Below, in pieces: positions 7,806-16,376 of a stretch of 64,000 bases of DNA (position 1 is the first letter of the stretch; each line of letters opens with the position of its first letter). Below the pieces are notes generated by a model. The model did no database searches. It saw nothing but the letters and a program-made list of their open reading frames with translations, and had not been told where the DNA came from. Source of the stretch: Rhodanobacter lindaniclasticus (GTDB lineage Bacteria > Pseudomonadota > Gammaproteobacteria > Xanthomonadales > Rhodanobacteraceae); assembly GCF_004799035.1 (NCBI RefSeq), contig NZ_MWIO01000030.1, positions 124,001 to 188,000 of the forward strand. The letters run 5' to 3'. Made by a program: the position numbers and the translations under genes.

Positions 7806-9034
7806 GGGGTTCTCTCGATGCGGGTGCCATCGTGCAAGTCGGCCGGTGGCGATATCACGACGCTGTCGCCGGCTTTCACCCCGGCCGGCAACAGGCGCAG
7901 ATCGCCGTAGGTTTGTGTGGCGGGCGTCACCGTGTGTTGGCGCACGCGTTCGCCGTCGAGCACGAACACCACGCTGTGGCCGTCGCGCGGCACGATCGCG
8001 GTGGCCGGCACCAGCACGCCCTGCGGCGGTGCCCGGTCCGCGGCTTTCGGCGCCTGTTCCAGGAACGACACCCGCACACCCATGTCCGGCACGATCCGCG
8101 CGTCCTTCTTCTCCAGCGCCACGCGCACCTTGATGGTCGCCTTGCCGCGGTCGGCGGTGGGCACGATGGCGATGACGTGGGCGGGAATCTTCCAGTCGGG
8201 ATAGGCGTCGAGCACCGCCTCGGCCGGCATGTCCGGCTTCACGCGCCCGATGTACGCCTCGTTGACGTCGACGTCGACTTCCAGCGAATCCATGTCCACG
8301 ATCGTGCCCACGCCGGTGCGGGTGAAACCGCCGCCGGCGGACAGCGGTGAGATGATTTCACCGACCTGCGCGTCCTTGGTGGTGACCACGCCGGCAAACG
8401 GCGCGCGTACCACGGTGTAGTCGAAATTGACCTGCGCCTGCACCGCCTGCGCCGCCGCGGCAGCCGCCTGCTTCTGCTGCGCGGCGAGCTGGGCGCGCGT
8501 GCTGTCGACCAGGGTGCGCGCCTGTTCGGCGGCCTGCTTCGACACCAAGCCGCGTGCGGCGAGTGTATGCAGGCGCTGCTGGTCCTGCCGGTTCTGCCGC
8601 AACTGCGCCTGGTACTGCGCCACCAGCGCCTGTGCTGCCGCGGCCTGTGCCCGCGCCGTCGCCAGCCCGGCCTTCCATGCACTGTCGTCCAGCCGCGCCA
8701 GCACCTGGCCCCTGGCCACGTGGTCGCCCTCCTCGATCAACACCGCCGTAAGCGTGCCGGTGATCTGCGCCGACACCGTGGCCTGCCGCCGCGCGGTGAC
8801 ATAACCGGTGGCCTGCAGCACCGCGCCCGCCTCGCTGTCCGCGCTGATCGGAACCGCCTGCGCCACCTGCACCGGCAGCGCGCGCTGGCCAAGCCAGAAC
8901 CAGCCGGCGGCGCCGACCAGCAGCACGACCACCACCGCCGCGGCGATCCACGGCCAGCGCGCACCGGCGCCCCCGTGTTCCTCGCGCTGATGTCGCCCGA
9001 TGCGCAGTTCCTTCAACAGTTCGGCGTTGTCCAC
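7802..9034 (-). CDS. HlyD/MacA-type periplasmic adaptor of ABC exporter
   Basis: The 410-residue protein has a cytoplasmic N-terminus, one membrane anchor (about 27-45), a biotinyl-lipoyl/HlyD region, an Ala/Gln-rich coiled coil (about 115-200) and beta-barrel and membrane-proximal domains toward the C-terminus. It is the periplasmic adaptor of the MacAB-like exporter encoded just downstream. A GTG start at 9032-9034 is chosen because GGGGA lies six bases upstream; the in-frame ATG 63 codons earlier would add Cys-rich non-family sequence. The gene ends inside a REP-like repeat. The upstream region has two palindromes that could be operators. Confidence 0.87.
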   Translation of the reverse strand: MDNAELLKELRIGRHQREEHGGAGARWPWIAAAVVVVLLVGAAGWFWLGQRALPVQVAQAVPISADSEAGAVLQATGYVTARRQATVSAQITGTLTAVLIEEGDHVARGQVLARLDDSAWKAGLATARAQAAAAQALVAQYQAQLRQNRQDQQRLHTLAARGLVSKQAAEQARTLVDSTRAQLAAQQKQAAAAAAQAVQAQVNFDYTVVRAPFAGVVTTKDAQVGEIISPLSAGGGFTRTGVGTIVDMDSLEVDVDVNEAYIGRVKPDMPAEAVLDAYPDWKIPAHVIAIVPTADRGKATIKVRVALEKKDARIVPDMGVRVSFLEQAPKAADRAPPQGVLVPATAIVPRDGHSVVFVLDGERVRQHTVTPATQTYGDLRLLPAGVKAGDSVVISPPADLHDGTRIERTP

Positions 9035-9112
9035 TCGTTGTCCCCGGTCAGATGCATTCGATGATCCGGGCCAGCAAGCCCGCGAACCAGACCAAACCAT
9101 CAACTGCCGCCC

Positions 9113-9126
9113 ATGACAGCTGTCAT
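9113..9126. promoter_or_regulatory. perfect 14-bp palindrome upstream of exporter operon
   Basis: ATGACAGCTGTCAT is a perfect palindrome about 80 bases upstream of the adaptor start codon. Its size suits a dimeric repressor or a NarL-type regulator. The regulator is not identified. Confidence 0.45.
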
Positions 9127-9139
9127 TCCGGCACTGCAA

Positions 9140-9158
9140 TACCGTCGCAGGGACGGTA
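9140..9158. promoter_or_regulatory. inverted repeat upstream of exporter operon
   Basis: TACCGTC and GACGGTA are perfect 7-base arms around a 5-base spacer, 13 bases from the palindrome at 9113-9126. The two together suggest a composite operator for the exporter operon on the minus strand. Confidence 0.4.
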
Positions 9159-9259
9159 CACGCCCGGGTCATTGACAAGCTGAATGACACGTTCGGCGGG
9201 ACCCGCGCTTGACATGGAGCCAAGGGGTCCCGTCACGATCAGCATTGGCACGATCGCAA

Positions 9260-10782
9260 TCACGGCCTGCTGATCTGGGCCAAACAAGGGACACAGGGGT
9301 CATTTCCCTGCGGCCCGGCACGCCTGGCCGATGACCTTTCGATTCTGTTCTTTCCGGTGGAGTCCCCGCTGGATATCACTGCATGCAGTTTTGCGGGGCG
9401 TGAGGACCGGATCGGAGACTGCAGACTCACGCGTCTCACGGTGGGGTCGGACATGGTCGTACCGGGCTTGAGCCGGCCACGTTCGTCCAGGGCATCCCAT
9501 CCGGAGTTCGCGATGTAATAGAAATCGCTGCCGACGACGACACCATGGGTTGGCGTTCCCAGAGACTTCGTCGACCGTTCGACGATTCTTTCTGCAACAA
9601 TACCCATGCCCGAAGCATCGAGGGTGAAGACGGCTATTCGCTGAGGCGACAGCCCATTCTGGACGACGATCAGCCGGTTGCCGGCCAGGTACAGGCCGTC
9701 CGCGCCATTTAGCGCAAATCGCCCGCGCATCGAGAGCCAGCGCACCTGCTTCGTGGCGATGTCCAGTACTCCGATGCCACGCACGTAGTCCGGCACATAA
9801 ACGTGGACGCCATCCGCCGCCACAGCGACGGTCTGGGGGGACATGAAGTCGCCGTTGTCGATGCGCTTCAGGTGCTCACCGTTGAAGGGCAAGCGATAGA
9901 TCCCGCCGCCATCGCCATCGGAGACGATGACATCGCCCTCTTTCGTCAACGCCATGTCGCCCAGACTGCTCGGACGCGGCCTTCGACGCGGCGAAGCAGC
10001 TTCCCGGTTTGCAGGTCGTAGCACAGAATCGCCGACCTTCCCCGATCCGATGGATTGACCGCGGCGAAGCCTTGCATGGCAACTTCCGTTGCCCACAGCA
10101 GATGCCGGCCCGAATCTATCTTGAGGGCCATCATCGGCCAATGATCCGGCGACCGTGCGAATTCCACCAGGTGACGGTCACCCGTGGTCGAGACGATCTT
10201 GTCCCCGAGGATGCTCGTGATGAAAAACCGTTTGCCTGGTTCGTCGTAGTCGATATCTTCGGGCAGCAGCCGGGGATCCGCGAGTTGGAATGCCAAAGAG
10301 GATTGTGCGAGGGGCCGACGGTTTTCAAGGAGGTTCGCGCGGACGGACTTGAAGGCCGGGGCCTGGCGCAGGCGGTCAAATTCATGCAGGTTTTCCATCG
10401 CCGCGGAAGCCTGTCCCATCCGGACGTAGGTTGCGAGTTCGTCGAGGGCAGCTCGCTGGTTGCCCACATGGACCTGCGCACGAGCCAACTCGAGCAGTGA
10501 ATCGGGAGCTGCGTTGAGAAACTGCTTCAGTTGTCCGGCCTCGATGAGGTACGAGTGCCAGTTACCCTGTTTCCGGGCGACCCGCATGGCTGCCTGGAGT
10601 TCGTCAAAACGCTCCGGCGCCGATTGCCATCGGTGTCGGATCGAAGTGGCAGCATGACTGGCGCCGCTGCCTTCCGACGCCGAGCCGCCCAGTTTGTCCG
10701 TGCCGCGTGCAAAGGTCGCAAGCCCGGCAATCAGCAGGGGGGCAAGAACCAACCATTGGGCAAGCGTTCTCAGGTTGCGCAT
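9260..10782 (-). pseudogene. frameshifted secreted beta-propeller (SMP-30/NHL-like) protein
   Basis: Two overlapping minus-strand frames make one protein. The upstream frame (10782 to 9946) starts with a signal-anchor (first 27 residues), a helical TPR-like stretch and then a propeller-like region that reaches YDLQTGKLLRRVEG. The downstream frame (to 9260) resumes with LGDMALTKEGDVIVSDGDGG and continues the propeller. A one-base shift somewhere near 9965-9990, where GACGCGG occurs twice 12 bases apart, would join them into about 480 residues. The last 50 residues (after VRRVSLQS) look unlike a propeller end, so the natural 3' end may also be lost. It could be a true pseudogene or a sequencing error. 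No function is assigned beyond a secreted lactonase/propeller fold. Confidence 0.65.
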
Positions 10783-11016
10783 CTATTGTTCCTGCAGTGA
10801 AGCGCCATGCGGCACGTGGGCCACGGCAAGCGTAGACCGGGCCGACGAGAACGCATGGGGATATCTGTTTTCGGACCGGCAATATTTCGTGGACCGGCAC
10901 AACAGACTTTCCCGGTTCGGATGCCATAGTGCTTGAGGCGATTTTTTTCCTCAAAGTGAGGCAAACAGGGTTGGATCCGTTTCCGCACGTCGGAAAGCAA
11001 ACCTGGCCTTTTTCTC

Positions 11017-11496
11017 TCAACGCAGGTTCAGCGCCAGCACGATCGACGAGACCAGAAGCGCCCGCCACGCTGGCACGGATGCTCGGCTGGCGTCGTGGAG
11101 ATACACGCCGAGAAGCATACCGCACAGGCCGACCTGAAGAATCCTGGCGTGCTCGACGACAGGCGCGGCGATGATCAATCTGCCGGATGCCCCTGGGAGG
11201 AGCGTCGCCCCCTGCACGAGCAGGTCGAGGACGAAGTGCGAGAACACGGTCAGCCAGACCGCAACGAATGCACGAGAGCCGAACCGCCTGAAAAACGCCG
11301 CAAAGACGCTTGACCACACTATCGCCATCAGCAGCGAATGCGACCAATCGTTCAGGGGCAGGCGATCCACATCCAGCACGTCGAACACGATCCAGAGGAT
11401 ATCGAGTACGAAGGCGCCAATCAGGAAAGCCATCATCGGCACGCGTGGGGCGCGGCCTTTCAGTGCGAGTCCCGCCGCAAAGTGCGCGGCGTACAT
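11017..11496 (-). CDS. small polytopic membrane protein (YdjM/DUF457-like)
   Basis: This 159-residue protein has four or five hydrophobic segments and early histidines (MYAAHFAAGLAL; NDWSHSLLM; FSHFVLDLL) placed as in the LexA-regulated, membrane-bound metal-dependent hydrolase family YdjM/DUF457. The activity is not established. Its ATG overlaps by one base the stop codon of a 33-codon membrane ORF (TGATG), which implies translational coupling. The 234 bases downstream hold only a weak hairpin. Confidence 0.65.
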   Translation of the reverse strand: MYAAHFAAGLALKGRAPRVPMMAFLIGAFVLDILWIVFDVLDVDRLPLNDWSHSLLMAIVWSSVFAAFFRRFGSRAFVAVWLTVFSHFVLDLLVQGATLLPGASGRLIIAAPVVEHARILQVGLCGMLLGVYLHDASRASVPAWRALLVSSIVLALNLR

Positions 11497-11597
11497 CAGT
11501 CCCGCCGCCTGGCTGCGGGCGTGCGATGCACCCAGCCGATGACGAGCGCCGGCACGATGATGAAGAGCAACTCCACGATCCCGTCATGCAGCGACAT
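11496..11597 (-). CDS. 33-residue single-span membrane peptide, coupled to next gene
   Basis: A short frame from ATG (11595-11597) to TGA (11496-11498) encodes MSLHDGIVELLFIIVPALVI followed by GWVHR and a basic tail. It has one clear membrane span and the stop shares a base with the ATG of the 159-residue membrane protein. Such tight coupling and the membrane-like composition support a real small gene. No family is recognised. Confidence 0.5.
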   Translation of the reverse strand: MSLHDGIVELLFIIVPALVIGWVHRTPAARRRD

Positions 11598-11863
11598 GCA
11601 TCAACTCTCCATTGTCCGCGCCTGCGCAAGCAATCGTACCTTCGCCCGTCTGCAGGACGTTCGAGCACACGAAGCTCTCGCGTGGCCGCCCGACTGGCGG
11701 CAAGGGCCGGGCCATCCTCATGGCATCGGCCGGCGCCCACGGCGTGCGCTGAACATGGAAACCTCGTTCCGGGCAGCCTGCGGGTTTCCATCTCCGTACC
11801 GGCCATGGGCGGCGAGGCACGCCGTGGCCAGGTTTGTCGGCGGGATGAAACGCGAGCTGGATG

Positions 11864-12838
11864 TCATCCATGCTGTTCAAACCAATAGCTTATGGCGCGG
11901 CCAACCTTTCCGGCCGCCTGCCCATCCACCATCCAGTCATGCGGCATGCCTGGCACGAGCATGAGCGAAAGTCTCTTTTCGTTGCCGTTCCTCACGTAGT
12001 AGGGCTGCAAAGCATCGCGCAAGGTCGTCGCAGTGGCCGGACTCAACACGTTGTCGCCCTGTCCCTGGACGATCAGCAACGCCACAGGCGGCCTGCCGCG
12101 CCCGATCTCCCCGGCGTGGCGCACGGCATCGGTACGTTCGGCCAGTGCGCGCGATGCGGATGTCCAGGCATAAGGCCGCCCTGTCATTCGCTCCAACGCA
12201 TGAACCGAGACACCCAACCCCGTCGACGCGTTGACGATGGCCGCCGCCTTTACCGCGACCTTGCCGTTGATCAGTGCGATCAATGCGGCGGCACCGCCTG
12301 CGGAAAATCCCATGAGGTCGATGGGTTGCCCCGGTGCCAGACAACCGCGCTGCCGCAGCGCCTCGACCACCCGCGGCAACTCGTCCGCAGCACCTGCGAC
12401 GGCCGGCTTGAACAGCAGCATCGCGAAGTCCTCGGACTGCAGACGTGCGAGCTCGCGATTTCCCTCCGGAGGCGCACGCCGGCCGAACAAGGGCAAGCCC
12501 AGATACACCTTCACCGCCGGAACGTCATCCAGTGGCAAGGCCGTCATCAACGCCTGTTCGGTCGCCGGCGGTCCAAAGCCATGCCACAGGACAATCGGCG
12601 GCCTGCTCACACGTGGTGGCACCCGCAGAATGGCCGGCACACCCGCCAACGTCGTGCTCGCTATCCTGACTCCCTCGCCGACAGGCCTTTGCTGATCACA
12701 GCGAAGGGTCGTGACGGAGTCGGCGGCCACGTTCGAGGCCACCTGCGGATCCGCCCATGCAGCATGGGCGTATCCGAGGGTGCCCACAAGCCACACAAGC
12801 CCATGCCACCAACGATGCGAATCGATTGTTCCGATCAC
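11864..12838 (-). CDS. secreted alpha/beta-hydrolase
   Basis: The protein is 324 residues when started at the GTG at 12836-12838, which has AGGAG seven bases upstream and gives a signal peptide ending near GYAHAAWA. The fold is an alpha/beta hydrolase: an oxyanion HGFG pattern follows the first strands, GFSAGG is the nucleophile elbow, and PHDW near the C-terminus supplies the catalytic histidine. The substrate is unknown; esterase/lipase or dienelactone-hydrolase-like activity would fit. The frame extends 56 codons upstream as Arg/Ser-rich sequence that is not part of the family. Confidence 0.75.
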   Translation of the reverse strand: MIGTIDSHRWWHGLVWLVGTLGYAHAAWADPQVASNVAADSVTTLRCDQQRPVGEGVRIASTTLAGVPAILRVPPRVSRPPIVLWHGFGPPATEQALMTALPLDDVPAVKVYLGLPLFGRRAPPEGNRELARLQSEDFAMLLFKPAVAGAADELPRVVEALRQRGCLAPGQPIDLMGFSAGGAAALIALINGKVAVKAAAIVNASTGLGVSVHALERMTGRPYAWTSASRALAERTDAVRHAGEIGRGRPPVALLIVQGQGDNVLSPATATTLRDALQPYYVRNGNEKRLSLMLVPGMPHDWMVDGQAAGKVGRAISYWFEQHG

Positions 12839-13002
12839 TGATTTGCTCCTGGTCCTTCTCCGCGACCCATCCACTTCACCCGGAAATTCAATGGGTGCCG
12901 CCCCGCCGGACTGCGAGCGACCTCTTGGCGATGGCGAAGTATCGTCGCGCCGCGCAACACGGCTCGCCTTGGACAGAAAGCGGCTGTGGGTGTGCGAGCG
13001 GT

Positions 13003-13626
13003 TCATTCAATGCAGGCCCGGATATGCGACTCGATGATGTTCATTCCCGGCTGGTACGTGGTCTCGGCGACATGTTTCAACCTGGTCAAGCCGAGCTCCA
13101 AGTCATCGCCCACTTTCCTGTCCAGGTTCACGAACAGCCCCATCACCCTGCCGGCATATGGAGTTCTGTCGTCGAGCGCCCAGATTACCTGCGTACCGCT
13201 CGGCTGGGGGATCAGGCTGAAAAGCGCCTTGCCGCATGCCGGGAATGGCCTGGCCATTTTCAGATCGAGGGTGATCCGGGAATAGGGAATGGAGCGGATG
13301 ATGGTGATGCTGCCCCGTTTCGCTTGCCGGTTGCCCATCCACGAATACGTCGCGCCCTGGCCACGGGCGGGGCTACTGTAGGTTTTCTGCATGTCGGGGG
13401 CGGAATCGTAGGGTGTCCATGCCTCCCATGCCTTCAGATCGTCGATCAGGTCGAAAATCGTTCTGGGCGATGCGCGAATCATCCGCGAGCGCTCCACGCG
13501 CAGCTCTCCGGTTCGGGTTGCGGCGAGAATCAGAATGGCGGCTGCCATAAAAGCGGCCGCGATGGCGATTATCTCAAGCACGGCGTCGACCTTTAGCGTG
13601 GTTATCCGTTTGAAGCCGGGGTTCAT
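13003..13626 (-). CDS. membrane-anchored SRPBCC/polyketide-cyclase-like protein
   Basis: A 207-residue protein with an N-terminal helix (about 20-38), followed by a START/SRPBCC domain (about 45-200) whose typical opening is RMIRASPRTIFDLIDDLKAW. The family binds hydrophobic ligands in a central cavity; function in this case is unknown. The start is not certain: ATG at 13624-13626 lacks a good ribosome site, and a GTG near 13588 with AAGGT upstream would start directly before the membrane helix. It lies 164 bases upstream of the alpha/beta-hydrolase on the same strand. Confidence 0.7.
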   Translation of the reverse strand: MNPGFKRITTLKVDAVLEIIAIAAAFMAAAILILAATRTGELRVERSRMIRASPRTIFDLIDDLKAWEAWTPYDSAPDMQKTYSSPARGQGATYSWMGNRQAKRGSITIIRSIPYSRITLDLKMARPFPACGKALFSLIPQPSGTQVIWALDDRTPYAGRVMGLFVNLDRKVGDDLELGLTRLKHVAETTYQPGMNIIESHIRACIE

Positions 13627-13937
13627 CTGAAGCGACCAGAGCGGACCCGCGTGCAACATAATGCCGTGCGAGGACGCGCGTACAGGGCCAATCCGCTCCT
13701 CCCGGCCATGACCAGTGCACGACGGCGTGCGCTGCAACGGTCGATGGAGCTCGCCGTATGCGGCTCGGGAGAGGACTGCCGGCAGGCAATTGGTACTACT
13801 TGACCCGGTCAAAATGGCTCTGGGAAACGGCGAGTGGGGTATCTAACCTGATCGCGGGCAGGGATGGCGTGATGCAACGGGCAAGCCCATTGAGCCGCCT
13901 GTTCCGCGATTCCACTTCATCGTCGACCGGCAACAGA
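13627..13937. other. intergenic region with small inverted repeat
   Basis: About 310 bases between divergent genes without a credible reading frame. It contains TTGACC-C-GGTCAA at 13800-13812, a 6-base inverted repeat that could be an operator. Nothing else was recognised. Confidence 0.4.
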
Positions 13938-14201
13938 ATGCGCAAGCGATATCACTCACCGGAACTGCGCCGCGAAGCCATACGCCAAGTGGTGAAGTAC
14001 CGCCAGCCGATCAGGGACGTGGCGGAGCAACTTCATCTCCCCCAGGACACCGTGCGGGTGTGGGTCAGGCGGCACCGCGAAGACAGGACAGCCGCGAAGT
14101 TGATGGCCACCGAGCTGCGCATCGCTCGCGCTCCTGCGCCGACAGAACGCGATCTGCTGCAGCGAATGATCGAACTGCACCTGCTCAAAGCGACCGGTTG
14201 A
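13938..14201 (+). CDS. orphan HTH transposase-type protein (IS3/IS911 OrfA-like)
   Basis: The 87-residue protein begins MRKRYHSPELRREAIRQVVK and has a helix-turn-helix of the transposase-8 (IS3 OrfA) type at about residues 5-50 (RDVAEQLHLPQDTVRVWVRRH). The C-terminal part is a short helix with spaced leucines. No OrfB, no -1 frameshift extension and no terminal inverted repeats were seen nearby, so it is either an IS remnant or a domesticated DNA-binding protein. The longer upstream reading frame has no family sequence; the ATG at 13938 is the likely start. Confidence 0.6.
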   Translation: MRKRYHSPELRREAIRQVVKYRQPIRDVAEQLHLPQDTVRVWVRRHREDRTAAKLMATELRIARAPAPTERDLLQRMIELHLLKATG

Positions 14202-14274
14202 CGGCACTCGGCCGCGTGCCCGCCGTGGAGCCCTCGGACCTGTTGCGGGTCTCTCGATGTTTCGTGCCTCGCGC

Positions 14275-15498
14275 CTATGGCCCGGACGCATAAGCCTCGA
14301 TGATGGCCGCGCGTGCCTTGATGAAGCTCTCGCTTACCCGAGTCAGACGTTCGCGCGTGAAGAAGATGCCGTACAACCCGTGCTGGCGATCCAACCACGG
14401 AAACGTACCCAGCGCACCGGGGCTGGACACCAGCGTGCAGGCGTGCCGGGCCGTCCAGGCCTCGCACCAATTCCCGAGGGCATATTCCTTCGGGCGGCCT
14501 CTCGCTCCGCGCGGCAACCAGGCCTTGGGCTTGCCGATGGTCTGCGCGGTTTCCATCACATCGACGGCGTGCGCCGACAGGATGCGACGACCGTCGACAC
14601 TGCCGTGGTTCGCCAGCATGGTCAGGAAACGCATGTAATCGCCCGCTGTCGTCACCACGCCGCCTTGCAGCAACGGGTTGGACGTCTGACCCCGGGGCAC
14701 GCCATGAGACGGAAGGTGCTCCCAGTACGTGTGCGTCATGCCGAGGGGGCGCGCGATGCGTTCATCGAACAACTCGGCCCAGCGCTTGTGCGTCACCGCC
14801 TCGACGGCTGCGCCGGCGACCTGGAAGCCCGGGCCACCGTAGCGGAACACCGCTCCCGGGGGATCGTGCAGCGGCCGCTGCGCGATCTGCGTGGCCGACT
14901 CCGCGAGGGTGAGACGAGGGTCCTGCCTGATGTCGACCATGTCCAGCAGACTGCCCTCGCCCGAGGTCTGGGCCAGCAGTTCGCGCAAGGTCGTTGTCGC
15001 GGCTGGCCCGGTGAACGCGGGCAGATAGTGCGAGATCGGCGCATCGAGCGACAGCCTGCCCTCGTCGACCACGGACATCACCAGCGCCGCCGTCATCCAT
15101 TTCGAGGCTGATGCGACGGGCATCTGTGCATCCGGAGCGATGTCGCCCACATCCATCCGCAACAACTGACGACCATCGCGCATGACGATCGCCGTCACGC
15201 CGGCAGCGCCCTGGCCCAATGCGTATTCCAGCTCGGCATGAACCCGTTGCCGGACATTTTTTCGCGCGGCGGGCGCGCGTGGCGCCTGTACGGGCGCGGA
15301 CATCACGTCGAGGGCCTTCTCTCCCGCGTGCAGGGCGATTCCGATGCACACGGAAATGGTGAGCATGAGGCAGGAGCCGAACACGAATACGCCGATCTGC
15401 CCCATCCGCGTAGACGGCTCGGGACGATAGTGGCCGCGGCGACGGGTCCTGCTACGCGTCCGCCCCTTGTTTCCGCTGCGGTCAAACCACACCCGCAT
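14275..15498 (-). CDS. serine hydrolase, class C beta-lactamase / esterase family
   Basis: A 407-residue protein (start at 15496-15498, overlapping the VOC gene stop by 17 bases, with GAGG just upstream). It has a basic N-terminus, a membrane/signal segment (about 36-55) and a beta-lactamase domain from about residue 75. The nucleophile motif SASK (SxxK) is present; a YGG appears where class C enzymes have YxN, as in many esterase-like members. A later ATG at 15403-15405 gives 376 residues and a short N-terminus, so the start is uncertain. Likely a periplasmic or membrane-anchored esterase or peptidase; beta-lactam hydrolysis is not implied. Confidence 0.75.
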   Translation of the reverse strand: MRVWFDRSGNKGRTRSRTRRRGHYRPEPSTRMGQIGVFVFGSCLMLTISVCIGIALHAGEKALDVMSAPVQAPRAPAARKNVRQRVHAELEYALGQGAAGVTAIVMRDGRQLLRMDVGDIAPDAQMPVASASKWMTAALVMSVVDEGRLSLDAPISHYLPAFTGPAATTTLRELLAQTSGEGSLLDMVDIRQDPRLTLAESATQIAQRPLHDPPGAVFRYGGPGFQVAGAAVEAVTHKRWAELFDERIARPLGMTHTYWEHLPSHGVPRGQTSNPLLQGGVVTTAGDYMRFLTMLANHGSVDGRRILSAHAVDVMETAQTIGKPKAWLPRGARGRPKEYALGNWCEAWTARHACTLVSSPGALGTFPWLDRQHGLYGIFFTRERLTRVSESFIKARAAIIEAYASGP

Positions 15499-15907
15499 CG
15501 TCCTCGAGCAAGATCCCGCCCCACGTCGCCGGGTCGCTGTCGGCGATCGTTTCGGAGAATGTCCACACGTGCCCGCAGGGGTCGACGGCGGTGTACTGGC
15601 ACTCCCCATAGGGGTAGGTGGTGGGAGGACTCACGATGCGCGCACCGGCGTCCCGCGAGCGGCGATGGTGCGACTCGATGTCTTCGACGCGGATCATCAC
15701 CGCATGTCCCGAGCGATCGACCGGCGGAGCCCCCCGCATCACCACAAGCCCTTCCCCTGCGGCATGGAGCTGGACGCGATGGTCGCCGATGCGCAATCGC
15801 TCCCGAAAGCCGAAGGCCTTGCACAGCCACGCGACCGCAAGGCGAACGTCAGGGTAGTTGAGCACCGGAATCAGCACGTTGCGGGGCATGGAGCGATTGA
15901 TTTTCAT
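15482..15907 (-). CDS. VOC-family (glyoxalase/bleomycin-resistance fold) protein
   Basis: The 141-residue protein has one VOC module pair with PRNVLIPVLNYPDVRLAVAWL at the start and the family signature YTAVDPCGHVWTFSE near residue 115. This fold binds metals and small electrophilic substrates; the PhnB-like subgroup often has no known substrate. It overlaps the downstream serine hydrolase by 17 bases, so the two are likely co-transcribed. Confidence 0.8.
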   Translation of the reverse strand: MKINRSMPRNVLIPVLNYPDVRLAVAWLCKAFGFRERLRIGDHRVQLHAAGEGLVVMRGAPPVDRSGHAVMIRVEDIESHHRRSRDAGARIVSPPTTYPYGECQYTAVDPCGHVWTFSETIADSDPATWGGILLEDDAGVV

Positions 15908-15967
15908 GACATGTCGGCTCGGTTTTTGCGAGGGGAGCGGCGGTTATGGAAGCTGGCACTGCACCGG

Positions 15968-16264
15968 TCAGCGCGATGCGCGGCGCTGCTTGAGGTAAAC
16001 GACAATTTCCGCCTTGGAAAGCCGGTCATCATGATCGGTGTCGATCTCGTCGAAATGCTGGGCCAGGCGCGGCATTCCCTGGCTCGCCTCCGCGCGGCCG
16101 AGGCTCCCGTCGTGATCGAGATCGGCGGCGGCAAACCGCTGCTGGGCCTTTTCGGCTATCCGCTGCGAGCGATCGCCACCCATTCCCGCACACGCGCTGA
16201 GCGACAGCGTGGCAAGCATGACGGCGGGAACAAGGATGCGGACTGCGGGATGGATGATTTTCAT
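15968..16264 (-). CDS. EF-hand lipoprotein
   Basis: This 98-residue protein starts at ATG 16262-16264 (GGAG five bases upstream) and has a lipoprotein signal ending LSLSACAG. Two EF-hand calcium loops follow: DLDHDGSLGRAE and DTDHDDRLSKAE, both with the spaced acidic ligands. It is expected to be a periplasm-facing, calcium-binding lipoprotein. It follows the repeat-rich secreted protein gene on the same strand by about 110 bases and precedes the VOC gene. Confidence 0.8.
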   Translation of the reverse strand: MKIIHPAVRILVPAVMLATLSLSACAGMGGDRSQRIAEKAQQRFAAADLDHDGSLGRAEASQGMPRLAQHFDEIDTDHDDRLSKAEIVVYLKQRRASR

Positions 16265-16376
16265 GATGACTCCGTAATGGGATGCAAAACTCCGACCCGG
16301 CGACCGGACATTCCGGTGCGCCGATGGATGGTGCGCGGGATGGCACGGATGGCCCGCACCGATGGGCGCGACAGGT

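Noticed and set aside
10604..11806. 400-codon frame on the minus strand overlapping the membrane-protein genes
   Set aside because: Arg/Ser/Cys-rich, no domain, and it runs antiparallel in phase or parallel out of frame to credible genes; typical of GC-rich shadow frames.
11584..11880. 98-codon frame in the gap between the 33-codon gene and the alpha/beta-hydrolase
   Set aside because: Non-globular composition, no ribosome site, no recognisable family; the 266-base gap seems non-coding.
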